Positions 26,451-33,569 are shown, counted from the stretch's first letter. The stretch is DNA of 64,000 nt from CAG-390 sp045543615 (GCA_045543615.1 JAZPXL010000053.1:5990-69989); one strand, 5' to 3'. Notes: a model not told the origin generated them from the letters alone. Numbers and translations: made by a program.

Positions 26451-26479
26451 ATTGTAGCACTTTTTGGGGAGCTAGTCAA
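26451..26479 (-). promoter_or_regulatory. Promoter of the LRR gene
   Basis: On the - strand TTGACT, 17-base spacer, TACAAT. Leader ~75 bases. Confidence 0.75.
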
Positions 26480-26496
26480 GGGTCTCTCGAAAAGCA

Positions 26497-26548
26497 TTAG
26501 ACACATCACTCTGGTAAACCCCAAAATGATGTGTCTAACTCTTTTTTA
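26497..26548 (+). terminator. Hairpin type 2 beside copy B
   Basis: TTAGACACATCA / TGATGTGTCTAA, 12-bp stem, then CTCTTTTTTAG. The same stem recurs at 28808 next to the intact GGGtGRT gene. No + strand gene runs into this one, so it looks like a leftover cassette end. The surrounding 26371-26741 gap otherwise holds the LRR promoter, a small AGATGT-CGAA-ACATCT hairpin (26599-26614) and copy B. Confidence 0.75.
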
Positions 26549-26649
26549 GTTAAAAGTTGTTAAATTGATGATTTCTTGTTCTCAAAAACTTACCCAAAAG
26601 ATGTCGAAACATCTTAAAAAGTCAATGAAATCAAGGGAAAATCAGCAAA

Positions 26650-26710
26650 TTACTTGCTTGCCTCTTCGATAGCAACTGCAACTGTCATGCTTAACCTGCG
26701 GGTTGTTGCC
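26650..26710 (-). pseudogene. Copy B of the GGGtGRT 3' end
   Basis: Shares CCTCTTCGATAGCAACTGCA and the following GTCAT...GGGTTGTTGCC (+ strand) with copies A and C and, less exactly, with the intact gene. Only two GCAACT hexamers instead of three, and the ATGAAATAA end is altered to a TTGCTTG-type sequence. Non-coding remnant. Confidence 0.8.
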
Positions 26711-26741
26711 GAGAAGAAAACACATAAAACCGATATGAAGA

Positions 26742-26984
26742 TTATTTAATTTCCTGTTCTAAATTGTCAAAAAGCGGTGAAGAAAAAAACTCTAAAATCG
26801 TAATCTCAAGCCCGTCGCAAATCTTTTTAATTGTTGAGACCGTTGTAGTAGCATTGTGCCTGCTAATAATATTATTCAAGGTAGATTGAGTTATACCACA
26901 AATGGTCGATAGCTTATTTAATGTAATATGATTTTCTTGACACAACTCTATTATCCTCTGTTTGACAGCTTCGTTAACTCTCAT
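26742..26984 (-). CDS. Cro/C1-type HTH regulator, copy 1
   Basis: 80 residues, one XRE-type helix-turn-helix domain (about 8-65: HITLNKLSTICGITQSTLNN is the HTH core). AGGAG lies 7 bases before the ATG. Differs from the second copy (27774) at only two residues (T27/N and I62/L, approx.). Two TAACTC-N4-GRGTTA palindromes flank the divergent promoter region, one overlapping its own ribosome-site leader, so it probably represses itself and the cargo gene. Confidence 0.88.
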   Translation of the reverse strand: MRVNEAVKQRIIELCQENHITLNKLSTICGITQSTLNNIISRHNATTTVSTIKKICDGLEITILEFFSSPLFDNLEQEIK

Positions 26985-26994
26985 TTTGCACTCC

Positions 26995-27143
26995 TAACTC
27001 AAATGGGTTAACTATATTTTACCGTATAGTATAATAAAAAATTACCTCTTTAGGGTTGACATTTGGATAAAATTGTGTTATAATGGCGATGTAACTCAAA
27101 AGAGTTAATAATTGAAGTTAGCGTTTTTCGGTGCGGTAACTTC
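26995..27143. promoter_or_regulatory. Divergent control region 1: operators, promoter, hairpin leader
   Basis: Operator O1 TAACTCAAATGGGTTA (26995-27010) in the regulator's leader; promoter TTGACA (27056-27061)-N17-TATAAT (27079-27084) reading right; operator O2 TAACTCAAAAGAGTTA (27092-27107), a perfect inverted repeat at about +1 to +16; then hairpin GAAGTTA (27114-27120) / TAACTTC (27137-27143) in the cargo mRNA leader. O2 placed just after the -10 is a classic repression site. Confidence 0.85.
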
Positions 27144-27192
27144 GGTTGACGCACTTTTAATTATATTATTTAACAGAAAAGGAGAAAAAACT

Positions 27193-27528
27193 ATGAAAGA
27201 AAACGATTTGTCCGTGGTTGATGTGTGCGAAAAAGGTCAGCGATTGTTTAAGTTTTCTTCCTACGGTATAGTAGTGGGAATTTGTGGAATTGGATTGGCC
27301 ATTTTAATAGGCTTTATCTCGGTTGGTACAGGAGCAGATTTTATAAGTCCATTTATATTCTATATAGCTCCCGAGTACTCAATTGCATATTTTTTTGTAT
27401 TAATTGATTATTTCCTCCTTCTTTGGGGAATTATAAGCCCTCCTCTGTATTTATTTAGCATATTGACAATTAGCTTGGGGAACATTTGGTTAAAAACCAA
27501 CGAAATCTGTCGCAACTTAAAAAAATAA
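27193..27528 (+). CDS. Small membrane protein, cassette cargo
   Basis: 111 residues from ATG 27193 (AAAAGGAG 8 bases upstream). Polar N-terminus (1-22), then two to three hydrophobic spans (about 24-45, 50-63 and 70-95), Lys-rich end. No family recognised. AT-rich compared with the chromosome around it. It is the cargo of the first duplicated regulator/promoter module; the neighbouring module carries an unrelated lipoprotein in the same place. Confidence 0.75.
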   Translation: MKENDLSVVDVCEKGQRLFKFSSYGIVVGICGIGLAILIGFISVGTGADFISPFIFYIAPEYSIAYFFVLIDYFLLLWGIISPPLYLFSILTISLGNIWLKTNEICRNLKK

Positions 27529-27544
27529 CAAGCATCACTCGCCG

Positions 27545-27557
27545 TAGACCGAAATAA
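27545..27557 (+). repeat. 13-base element shared after both cargo genes, copy 1
   Basis: GTAGACCGAAATA, flanked by CGCCGT / ACGGCG-like arms so that it would sit in a hairpin loop. The same 13 bases occur at 28627-28639 with different arms. Confidence 0.7.
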
Positions 27558-27629
27558 CGGCGCGACAGGTTGTAAATCAACAATTTATCTTTAATAATTT
27601 GCTCGAGCTGTCCAAATGCTCAATTATCA

Positions 27630-27665
27630 AAACCCCCACCACTCTATTGGAGAGTGGTGGGGGAT
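27630..27665. terminator. Hairpin type 1 beside copy C
   Basis: CCCCCACCACTCT / AGAGTGGTGGGGG; near-identical to the hairpin at 25229. Could end the membrane-protein transcript. Confidence 0.85.
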
Positions 27666-27678
27666 ATTTTGATGAATG

Positions 27679-27742
27679 CTAATTATTTCATAGCCTCTTC
27701 GATAGCAACTGCAACTTTCATACTTAACCTGCGGGTTGTTAC
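27679..27742 (-). pseudogene. Copy C of the GGGtGRT 3' end
   Basis: Contains the intact-looking end TTATTTCATAGCCTCTTCGA (+ strand), identical to the real gene over those 20 bases, two GCAACT hexamers, then the diverged CTTAACCTGCGGGTTGTTACC. Preceded by the same GAATGCTAA spacer and hairpin as copy A. Confidence 0.85.
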
Positions 27743-27773
27743 CGAGAACAAAACACATAAAACCGATATGAGA

Positions 27774-28016
27774 TTATTTAATTTCCTGTTCTAAATTGTC
27801 AAAAAGCGGTGAAGAAAAAAACTCTAAAAGCGTAATCTCAAGCCCGTCGCAAATCTTTTTAATTGTTGAGACCGTTGTAGTAGCATTGTGCCTGCTAATA
27901 ATATTATTCAAGGTAGATTGAGTTATACCACAAATGTTCGATAGCTTATTTAATGTAATATGATTTTCTTGACACAACTCTATTATCCTCTGTTTGACAG
28001 CTTCGTTAACTCTCAT
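27774..28016 (-). CDS. Cro/C1-type HTH regulator, copy 2
   Basis: 80 residues, nearly identical to the regulator at 26742, same start context and same operators. Because protein and operators are the same, the two regulators should cross-regulate both modules. Confidence 0.88.
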   Translation of the reverse strand: MRVNEAVKQRIIELCQENHITLNKLSNICGITQSTLNNIISRHNATTTVSTIKKICDGLEITLLEFFSSPLFDNLEQEIK

Positions 28017-28026
28017 TTCGCACTCC

Positions 28027-28175
28027 TAACTCAAATGGGTTAACTATATTTTACCGTATAGTAAAATAAAAAATTACCTCTTTAGGGTTGACATTTGGAT
28101 AAAATTGTGTTATAATGGCAATGTAACTCAAAAGAGTTAATAATTGAAGTTAGCGTTTTTCGGTGCGGTAACTTC
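28027..28175. promoter_or_regulatory. Divergent control region 2
   Basis: O1 28027-28042, TTGACA 28088-28093, N17, TATAAT 28111-28116, O2 TAACTCAAAAGAGTTA 28124-28139, leader hairpin GAAGTTA 28146-28152 / TAACTTC 28169-28175. Base for base as in region 1 apart from single changes outside these elements. Confidence 0.85.
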
Positions 28176-28217
28176 GGTTGACGCACTTTTTATTTTTGCG
28201 AATACAGGAGAAGAAAA

Positions 28218-28610
28218 ATGAAAAAATTTATAGCCCTTCTATTGTTAACTTTGACTTTAACAATAAGCCTCGCTTCATGTACATCTATGGAATCGTATGA
28301 AAAAAATCTTGGTGATGACTACAAGGTAGATATATACGACGAAGATGAAATTGAAGCGTTAGCGGAAATATTCGGCATTGATGCTGATGACTATGGAATC
28401 AGCTCAATTATGGAAGCAAAAGACAAATACAACGGATACTATATTTTTCAATGCAAGTCAAGCAAGGAAGCAAAACAACTTGTGGATTACTTGGATGTTA
28501 TTGTGAAAACACCGGACAAGTATTCTGGTTTCGATGTTGATGCTGTTGCAGACGGAAAATTTGTTCTTGTGGGCAACGAAGATTTCATAGACGATGCTTT
28601 GAACAAGTAA
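28218..28610 (+). CDS. Small lipoprotein, cassette cargo
   Basis: 130 residues, ATG with AGGAG 8 bases before. Lipobox SLASC with Cys21, then an acidic ~110-residue domain (YKVDIYDEDEIEALAEIFGI ... VVGNEDFIDDALNK) of alternating strands and helices. Family not recognised. Surface-exposed cargo of the second module; predicted to be under the neighbouring HTH regulator. Confidence 0.8.
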   Translation: MKKFIALLLLTLTLTISLASCTSMESYEKNLGDDYKVDIYDEDEIEALAEIFGIDADDYGISSIMEAKDKYNGYYIFQCKSSKEAKQLVDYLDVIVKTPDKYSGFDVDAVADGKFVLVGNEDFIDDALNK

Positions 28611-28626
28611 GCCACATGTCCCATTG

Positions 28627-28639
28627 GTAGACCGAAATA
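28627..28639 (+). repeat. 13-base element shared after both cargo genes, copy 2
   Basis: GTAGACCGAAATA again, here between CCCATTG and CCATTGGG, an imperfect inverted repeat. Confidence 0.7.
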
Positions 28640-28657
28640 TCCATTGGGTAAAAAATT

Positions 28658-28686
28658 AGCGACCCGTTTTCGCGGCTCGCTTTTTC
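28658..28686 (+). terminator. Terminator of the lipoprotein gene
   Basis: AGCGACCCG / CGGCTCGCT stem (one mismatch) followed by TTTTT. Confidence 0.8.
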
Positions 28687-28807
28687 ACACTTTTAGTAAA
28701 TTTATATATCTATAAACGGTTGTTCAGCTCATATCACCAACTCTTGCAAGTTTAGAAACATTCAATTCTCCGTTTATGTATGAAGGATAATGGCGATAAA
28801 AATAATT

Positions 28808-28855
28808 GGACACATCACAGGAGAAAACTCTCCAAATGATGTGTCTAACTTTTTT
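28808..28855. terminator. Hairpin type 2 next to the intact GGGtGRT gene
   Basis: GGACACATCA / TGATGTGTCT with an inner GAGA/TCTC pair, T runs on both sides; present-day terminator for the GGGtGRT operon (- strand). The rest of 28611-28935 has no gene. Confidence 0.75.
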
Positions 28856-28935
28856 GTTGTTAAATTGTGTGCGATCGGATTTTTACAATCGCGGGGTGAA
28901 GCCCGAGGGCCTCAAAAAGCCTTATAGAATATGGC

Positions 28936-29934
28936 TTATTTCATAGCCTCTTCGATAGCAACTGCAACTGCAACTGTCATACCAACCATCGGGTTGTTAC
29001 CGGCTCCAATGAGTCCCATCATCTCTACGTGTGCAGGAACGGAGGAAGAGCCTGCGAACTGTGCGTCGGAGTGCATTCTTCCCATTGTGTCTGTCATACC
29101 GTAGGATGCAGGGCCTGCAGCCATATTATCGGGATGGAGTGTACGGCCTGTGCCGCCACCGGATGCAACGGAGAAGTAGTTTACACCATTCTCATTACAC
29201 CACTTCTTGTATGTTCCTGCAACGGGGTGCTGGAAGCGTGTGGGGTTGGTGGAGTTACCTGTGATGGAAACGCCAACGTGCTCAAGCTTCATAATTGCAA
29301 CGCCCTCGGGAACACTGTCAGAGCCGTAGCAACGAACGTCACCACGTGCGCCCTTGGAGAATCTGATCTCCTTTACGATCTTAACACTCTCGGTGTAGGG
29401 ATCGAACGCGGTCTGTACATATGTAAAGCCGTTGATTCTGGAGATGATGTAAGCAGCATCCTTGCCAAGACCGTTGAGGATAACACGGAGGGGCTTGGTT
29501 CTTACCTTATTTGCGTTGAGAGCGATCTTGATTGCGCCCTCTGCTGCTGCGAATGACTCGTGACCTGCAAGGAAGCAGAAGCACTCTGTCTCATCGGAAA
29601 GAAGCATCTTACCGAGGTTACCGTGGCCAAGACCAACCTTACGGTTCTCTGCTACGGAGCCGGGAATGCAGAATGCCTGAAGACCGATACCGATGTCTGC
29701 TGCAGCGTCAGCAGCCCTTGTGTCGCCCTTCTTGATAGCGATAGCTGCGCCAACTGTGTATGCCCACTTTGCGTTCTCAAAGCAGATGGGCTGTGTTTCC
29801 TGAACGATGGTGTAAGGATCGATACCCTTGGACTCGCAAATTGCCTTGCACTCGTCGATAGAGGAGATGCCATATTCACTCAAGCAAGCGAGAATTTTCG
29901 CTTCTCGTCTTTCATAACCTTCAAAAGTTGCCAT
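28936..29934 (-). CDS. GGGtGRT family protein
   Basis: 332 residues from ATG 29934 (AGGAGGAG 9 bases upstream); an ATG 21 bases earlier overlaps the previous stop and contains the ribosome site. The naming motif ASGGGTGRTLHPDN is near residue 250. This family (Pfam GGGtGRT) is found in anaerobes next to a NifU-like scaffold, as here; its biochemical role is not established. Gly-rich loops and several conserved Cys (FCFLAGHE, CRYG-like) suggest cofactor binding (inference). The 3' end of this gene is the sequence repeated three times downstream. Confidence 0.92.
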   Translation of the reverse strand: MATFEGYERREAKILACLSEYGISSIDECKAICESKGIDPYTIVQETQPICFENAKWAYTVGAAIAIKKGDTRAADAAADIGIGLQAFCIPGSVAENRKVGLGHGNLGKMLLSDETECFCFLAGHESFAAAEGAIKIALNANKVRTKPLRVILNGLGKDAAYIISRINGFTYVQTAFDPYTESVKIVKEIRFSKGARGDVRCYGSDSVPEGVAIMKLEHVGVSITGNSTNPTRFQHPVAGTYKKWCNENGVNYFSVASGGGTGRTLHPDNMAAGPASYGMTDTMGRMHSDAQFAGSSSVPAHVEMMGLIGAGNNPMVGMTVAVAVAIEEAMK

Positions 29935-29954
29935 TTTTGTTTTCTCCTCCTTCA

Positions 29955-30680
29955 TTATTCCTTACGGGGATCTATGTAACGAACTGCGCCGTCCTCTTCG
30001 GAGAAGCGACCGTAATGTCCCATAGCCTTTGCGTATGCTTCGTTGGGCTCCATACCCTTCTTGATGAAGTCTGTCATCTTGCCGAGAGATACGAACTCAT
30101 AGCCGATAACCTCATCGTTCTCGTCGAGAGCCATTCTTGTGCAGTAGCCCTCTGTCATCTCGAGGTAACGAACGCCCTTGTCCTTGGTACCGTACATTGT
30201 ACCAACCATTGAGCGTGCGCCCTTGCCGAGATCTTCCATGCCTGCGCCGATTACAAGTCCACCCTCGGAGAATGCCGACTGGCTACGACCGTAAACGATC
30301 TGGAGGAAGAGCTCACGCATTGCTGTATTGATAGCATCGCAAACAAGGTCTGTGTTGAGAGCCTCAAGGAGTGTCTTGCCGGGAAGAATCTCTGCTGCCA
30401 TAGCTGCAGAATGTGTCATACCGGAGCATCCGATGGTCTCTACGAGAGCCTCTTCGATGATACCGTTCTTAACGTTGAGGGAGAGCTTGCAAGCTCCCTG
30501 CTGGGGTGCACACCATCCCACACCGTGGGTATATGCGGAAATATCGCTGATTTGTTTTGCCTGGATCCACTTGCCCTCTTCGGGAATGGGTGCAGGTCCG
30601 TGATCGCAGCCCTTCTTAACTACGCACATCTGGGCAACTTCGTGGCTCTGTGCGTAAGGGCATTCGCTGACTTTACTCAT
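29955..30680 (-). CDS. NifU/IscU-like Fe-S scaffold protein
   Basis: 241 residues. N-terminal part has extra Cys (CPYAQ, CVVKKGCD), then the scaffold-type GWCAPQQGACK and ETIGCSGMTHSAAMA, corresponding to the Cys ligands of the IscU/NifU fold, followed by the last ~90 residues which are not in plain IscU. Annotated homologues are called iron-sulfur cluster assembly scaffold. Gene lies 20 bases ahead of the GGGtGRT gene and 40 behind pduL on the same strand, so the pair is most likely functionally linked. Confidence 0.88.
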   Translation of the reverse strand: MSKVSECPYAQSHEVAQMCVVKKGCDHGPAPIPEEGKWIQAKQISDISAYTHGVGWCAPQQGACKLSLNVKNGIIEEALVETIGCSGMTHSAAMAAEILPGKTLLEALNTDLVCDAINTAMRELFLQIVYGRSQSAFSEGGLVIGAGMEDLGKGARSMVGTMYGTKDKGVRYLEMTEGYCTRMALDENDEVIGYEFVSLGKMTDFIKKGMEPNEAYAKAMGHYGRFSEEDGAVRYIDPRKE

Positions 30681-30720
30681 GACTGAAAGCTTCCTTTCTT
30701 GATTATAATAATTTTTTTAA

Positions 30721-31293
30721 TTACTTAACTATCTCTCCACTTACAGCACCAAATGCTGCAGCAGCGTTGCACTCGTCTGTGTCGATATGCATAGCAAGTG
30801 CGAAGTTCTTGTTTACACGAACAACAACATCCTCAAAGATAACGGGACGGGCGGTGTTAATGCGAACAGAAACGATCTCCTTGTCAGAAACGCCAAGAGC
30901 CTCAGCGTCCTCGGGAGTCATATGTATATGACGCTTTGCAACTATTGCACCCTCTGCGATCTCGATCTCGCCTGCAGGTCCAACGAGCTTAAGTCCGGGC
31001 GAGCCTGCTGTGTCACCACTCTCACGGATGGGAGGAGTAACTCCAAGTGTACGAGCATCTGTAAAGGAAAGCTCTACCTGATTTGCAGGACGTGTCGGGC
31101 CGAGAACGCTCATTGTAAGGCTACCCTTAGGGCCAACAACTGTGAGCTTCTCATTTGCGCAAGCAAACTGACCGGGCTGGCTGAGCATCTTCTTGACGAT
31201 GAGCTCTGCTCCCTCGCCGTAAAGAACACGAACAGCTTCCTCTGTGAGATGGCAGTGGCGTGCGGATGTTTCAACGATGAATGTTTTTTCCAT
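30721..31293 (-). CDS. PduL-type phosphate acyltransferase
   Basis: 190 residues. Two PduL domains with the metal His patterns ETSARHCHLTEEAV (about 8-20), KRHIHMTPEDA (about 120-130) and ALAMHIDTDECNAA near the C-terminus. Converts acetyl- or propionyl-CoA plus phosphate to the acyl phosphate. No microcompartment shell genes are nearby and no encapsulation peptide is seen at the N-terminus, so it probably serves as the general phosphotransacetylase for acetate/propionate formation. First gene of the operon with the scaffold and GGGtGRT genes. Confidence 0.92.
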   Translation of the reverse strand: MEKTFIVETSARHCHLTEEAVRVLYGEGAELIVKKMLSQPGQFACANEKLTVVGPKGSLTMSVLGPTRPANQVELSFTDARTLGVTPPIRESGDTAGSPGLKLVGPAGEIEIAEGAIVAKRHIHMTPEDAEALGVSDKEIVSVRINTARPVIFEDVVVRVNKNFALAMHIDTDECNAAAAFGAVSGEIVK

Positions 31294-31355
31294 TTTGATA
31301 TCCTCTTTCGTATTTATAGTCTTATAATATATTTCACTTAACCCATACGAAAATA

Positions 31356-31384
31356 ATTATACCACATTTTTCGTCAATTGTAAA
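31356..31384 (-). promoter_or_regulatory. Promoter of the PduL operon
   Basis: TTTACA, 17-base spacer, TATAAT on the - strand. Confidence 0.65.
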
Positions 31385-31508
31385 TATCTTTTGAAAGATT
31401 TAATTCCCCAAACCTCATCTTTGACAAACTTTTTTGTTTTTTTCGACCTTTTATGCCGACTGTAAGCTCCATTTTGCACAGCTTTGAGTGGATTATGCAA
31501 TAAAGATA

Positions 31509-31537
31509 TTGCAAAAATTGCATTTCTGTGATATAAT
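31509..31537 (+). promoter_or_regulatory. Promoter of nth
   Basis: TTGCAA (31509-31514), 17-base spacer, TATAAT (31532-31537). Confidence 0.7.
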
Positions 31538-31572
31538 GCACCTGTAAAAACGAACAGAGGGAGGAGAAACAA

Positions 31573-32250
31573 ATGAGACGGGAGACTCTACAAGCTACGC
31601 CCGACACAAAAAAAGGCGAAGAGGTCGCACTCGCACTCGCCTCTCTGTATCCCGACTCTGCCTGCTCACTTGAGTGGGGTGGGGAGGACGCTTGGAAGCT
31701 TCTTGTTATGGGACGGCTGTCGGCACAATGCACCGATGCGAGAGTAAACATTGTCTGCCGTGAGCTTTTTGAGAGATACCCGACGCTCACGAGTATGGCG
31801 GACGCTGACATAATTGAGCTTGAATCCATCATTCGCCCCTGTGGACTTTATCACACAAAGGCGGCATCAATTAAGGCGGCGTGCCGTATGCTTATAGATG
31901 AGTTCGACTCCACGCTTCCCCGTGACGTAGACTTGCTCTGCACTCTCCCCGGAGTTGGACGAAAGATCGCAAATCTTCTGCTTGGTGACGTGTTCGGCAT
32001 CCCCGGAATTGTCGCTGACACGCATTGTATTCGCATCTGCGGCAGGCTCGGCTTCTATCCCGAGGAGCTAAAGGATCCTCTTCGTGTCGAAAAAATACTC
32101 AGCAAAGAAATCCCACCCGAGCATCAGACTGCGCTCTGCCACCGTCTTGTCGACTTTGGACGTGACATCTGCCACGCACAAAGACCCGAATGCTCACGCT
32201 GTCCCGATGCACTCAGACGTTTTTGCACGCACAATCCCAAAAAAGACTGA
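31573..32250 (+). CDS. nth: Endonuclease III
   Basis: 225 residues. Helix-hairpin-helix LPGVGRKIA with catalytic Lys131, catalytic Asp149 in VADTHCIRI, and four Cys for the [4Fe-4S] cluster at 200, 207, 210 and 218. A DNA glycosylase/AP lyase that removes oxidised pyrimidines. GGAGGAG before the ATG. Odd point: the cluster spacing is C-x6-C-x2-C-x7-C, where the family normally has x5 in the last gap. Confidence 0.95.
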   Translation: MRRETLQATPDTKKGEEVALALASLYPDSACSLEWGGEDAWKLLVMGRLSAQCTDARVNIVCRELFERYPTLTSMADADIIELESIIRPCGLYHTKAASIKAACRMLIDEFDSTLPRDVDLLCTLPGVGRKIANLLLGDVFGIPGIVADTHCIRICGRLGFYPEELKDPLRVEKILSKEIPPEHQTALCHRLVDFGRDICHAQRPECSRCPDALRRFCTHNPKKD

Positions 32251-32274
32251 TTATTGCGCTCTCCTAAAAATATA

Positions 32275-32303
32275 TTGATTTTTGTCCGAGCGTGTGATAT
32301 AAT
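32275..32303 (+). promoter_or_regulatory. Promoter of the 32352 membrane gene
   Basis: TTGATT, 17-base spacer, TATAAT. Confidence 0.65.
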
Positions 32304-32351
32304 TTAATCAAACAATTAAAGCTTTGCAGACTTTGCAAGAAAGGAAAACTT

Positions 32352-33047
32352 ATGAACAGCTACGCAACAAATCCCGACAAAAATTCCCGTCCTGCGCTGA
32401 CCAAAACATTCCAGACAGCGAGAGCAAATCTTCTCCTTATGGCAGTTCTCTCCGCCATCAACTGCATTTTTGCATTTCTTCAGGGAAGCATTTATCTCCC
32501 CTTCTGTTGCCTGACACCCTATATGCTTGTCTCCGACGGTATATATATGACGGGCAAAATGCCCGAGGAATACTACGAGGATTGGGCAGAATACTATGGC
32601 AATATGGGCTTTCTTGGTGACTGGTATCTCGTAGTTCTGACAATTATCTCAGCCGTCATCATTCTCGCATTCGTTCTCTGCTTCGTCTTCTCATCCAAGC
32701 CCAGAGTAGCACCTCTTATCATCTCCCTTGTGCTCTACGGACTTGATGCACTCTATGTGCTCTACTACACAGTTATTTATCTTGATCCCTCGATGATCAT
32801 TGATATCGTTTTCCACGCTTGGGTAATCTTCTACCTCATCAGTGGTATCATAGCTGCAACAAAGCTTCGCAGGCTTCCTCCCGAGAGTGCCGAGGTTATT
32901 GATATTAACGCCCCCACCACTCCCACATACGTTCCCGCAGAGGGTGCGCCCGTAGATTCTGCGTCCACTCCCACAGAGAGCGCACCCGTAGATTCTGCGT
33001 CTGTTCCCGAAAGCAACAACACAGAAGACACAAACAACAATCAGTAA
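32352..33047 (+). CDS. Four-span membrane protein with Pro/Ser-rich tail
   Basis: 231 residues. Membrane spans at about 27-60, 92-115, 122-145 and 150-172; the tail (185-231) is Pro/Thr/Ser/Glu-rich with a repeated APVDSAS-TPTES element. Function unknown. AAGGAAAA precedes the ATG. Has its own promoter and a strong terminator. Confidence 0.75.
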   Translation: MNSYATNPDKNSRPALTKTFQTARANLLLMAVLSAINCIFAFLQGSIYLPFCCLTPYMLVSDGIYMTGKMPEEYYEDWAEYYGNMGFLGDWYLVVLTIISAVIILAFVLCFVFSSKPRVAPLIISLVLYGLDALYVLYYTVIYLDPSMIIDIVFHAWVIFYLISGIIAATKLRRLPPESAEVIDINAPTTPTYVPAEGAPVDSASTPTESAPVDSASVPESNNTEDTNNNQ

Positions 33048-33057
33048 ATAAAATCAG

Positions 33058-33088
33058 GCACCGTCGCAAAATTGCGACGGTGCTTTTT
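33058..33088 (+). terminator. Rho-independent terminator
   Basis: GCACCGTCGCAA / TTGCGACGGTGC, then TTTTTCTTTT. Confidence 0.9.
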
Positions 33089-33092
33089 CTTT

Positions 33093-33569
33093 TCAAATAA
33101 ACAAAATCAGCAAAAGGCAGATAAGAGTTTCGGAGTCACGGTTCTTTTCATCAGCAAACAGAAGAAAGATAACTCCGAGAAGCAAAAGCTCCTCAAGTCC
33201 AATATTTCCACCAAAGAGGCTTGATAGTCCCCGTGGTGACGGCACCGATGCTCTGATAAGCTCGCCGTCTTCACAATCCCTTTCCTCCGTGGAGGCAAGC
33301 TGACAGGAAGAGCAGGCACATTCGCCCTCTCTCTCGCACTCAAAGCTCTGTGTTGTGTCGCACACCTCTGCGCTTGGCAAGCACTCTTCTCTCTCGCTCC
33401 TCTCGCCCACTCTTGCTGTTTCCACTCGCTCTGTCCGTCTGCCCTCATCTCTGCGAGAGGGATATGTTGGTGTAGGAGGATTCGGGAACGGCATAAAGGC
33501 GTTACCGCTGTAATCCCTCGGTATATCGGGCATAGTCTCGCCACGCCCACGGTTTTGACGGGAATACAT
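33093..33569 (-). CDS. Small Cys- and Arg-rich protein with hydrophobic C-terminus
   Basis: 158 residues; GGGAGG 8 bases before the ATG, which overlaps the upstream stop as TAATG. Charged, Pro/Arg/Glu-rich N-terminal half with a Cys cluster (ECEREGECACSSC), then GGNIGLEELLLLGVIFLLF and a second hydrophobic stretch at the very end. The IGLEELLLLGVIFLL plus DE pattern is seen in small proteins of sporulating Clostridia; the role is not known. Third gene of a tightly overlapping trio. Confidence 0.7.
   Translation of the reverse strand: MYSRQNRGRGETMPDIPRDYSGNAFMPFPNPPTPTYPSRRDEGRRTERVETARVGERSEREECLPSAEVCDTTQSFECEREGECACSSCQLASTEERDCEDGELIRASVPSPRGLSSLFGGNIGLEELLLLGVIFLLFADEKNRDSETLICLLLILFI

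Larger units (their letters stand above)
26661..27158. repeat. ~500-bp duplicated module, copy 1
   Basis: From the GGGtGRT fragment through the regulator gene, operators, promoter and hairpin leader to GACGCACTTTT this stretch is almost identical to 27694-28190 (one 1-base indel and few substitutions). Identity stops abruptly before the cargo gene. Confidence 0.92.
27694..28190. repeat. ~500-bp duplicated module, copy 2
   Basis: Second copy of 26661-27158, offset by 1032-1033 bases. Contains regulator copy 2, both operators, promoter and leader hairpin. Confidence 0.92.

Noticed and set aside
27114..28175. Integron attC sites in the cassette leaders
   Set aside because: The GAAGTTA/TAACTTC hairpin is identical in both modules and sits before the cargo in the mRNA leader; it lacks the RYYYAAC/GTTRRRY core pair and no integron integrase is present.
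26742..28610. Classical toxin-antitoxin pairs (HTH plus neighbour)
   Set aside because: Regulator and cargo are divergent rather than in one operon, cargo proteins are a lipoprotein and a membrane protein unlike known toxins, and the cargo differs while the regulator does not. Not excluded, but not supported.
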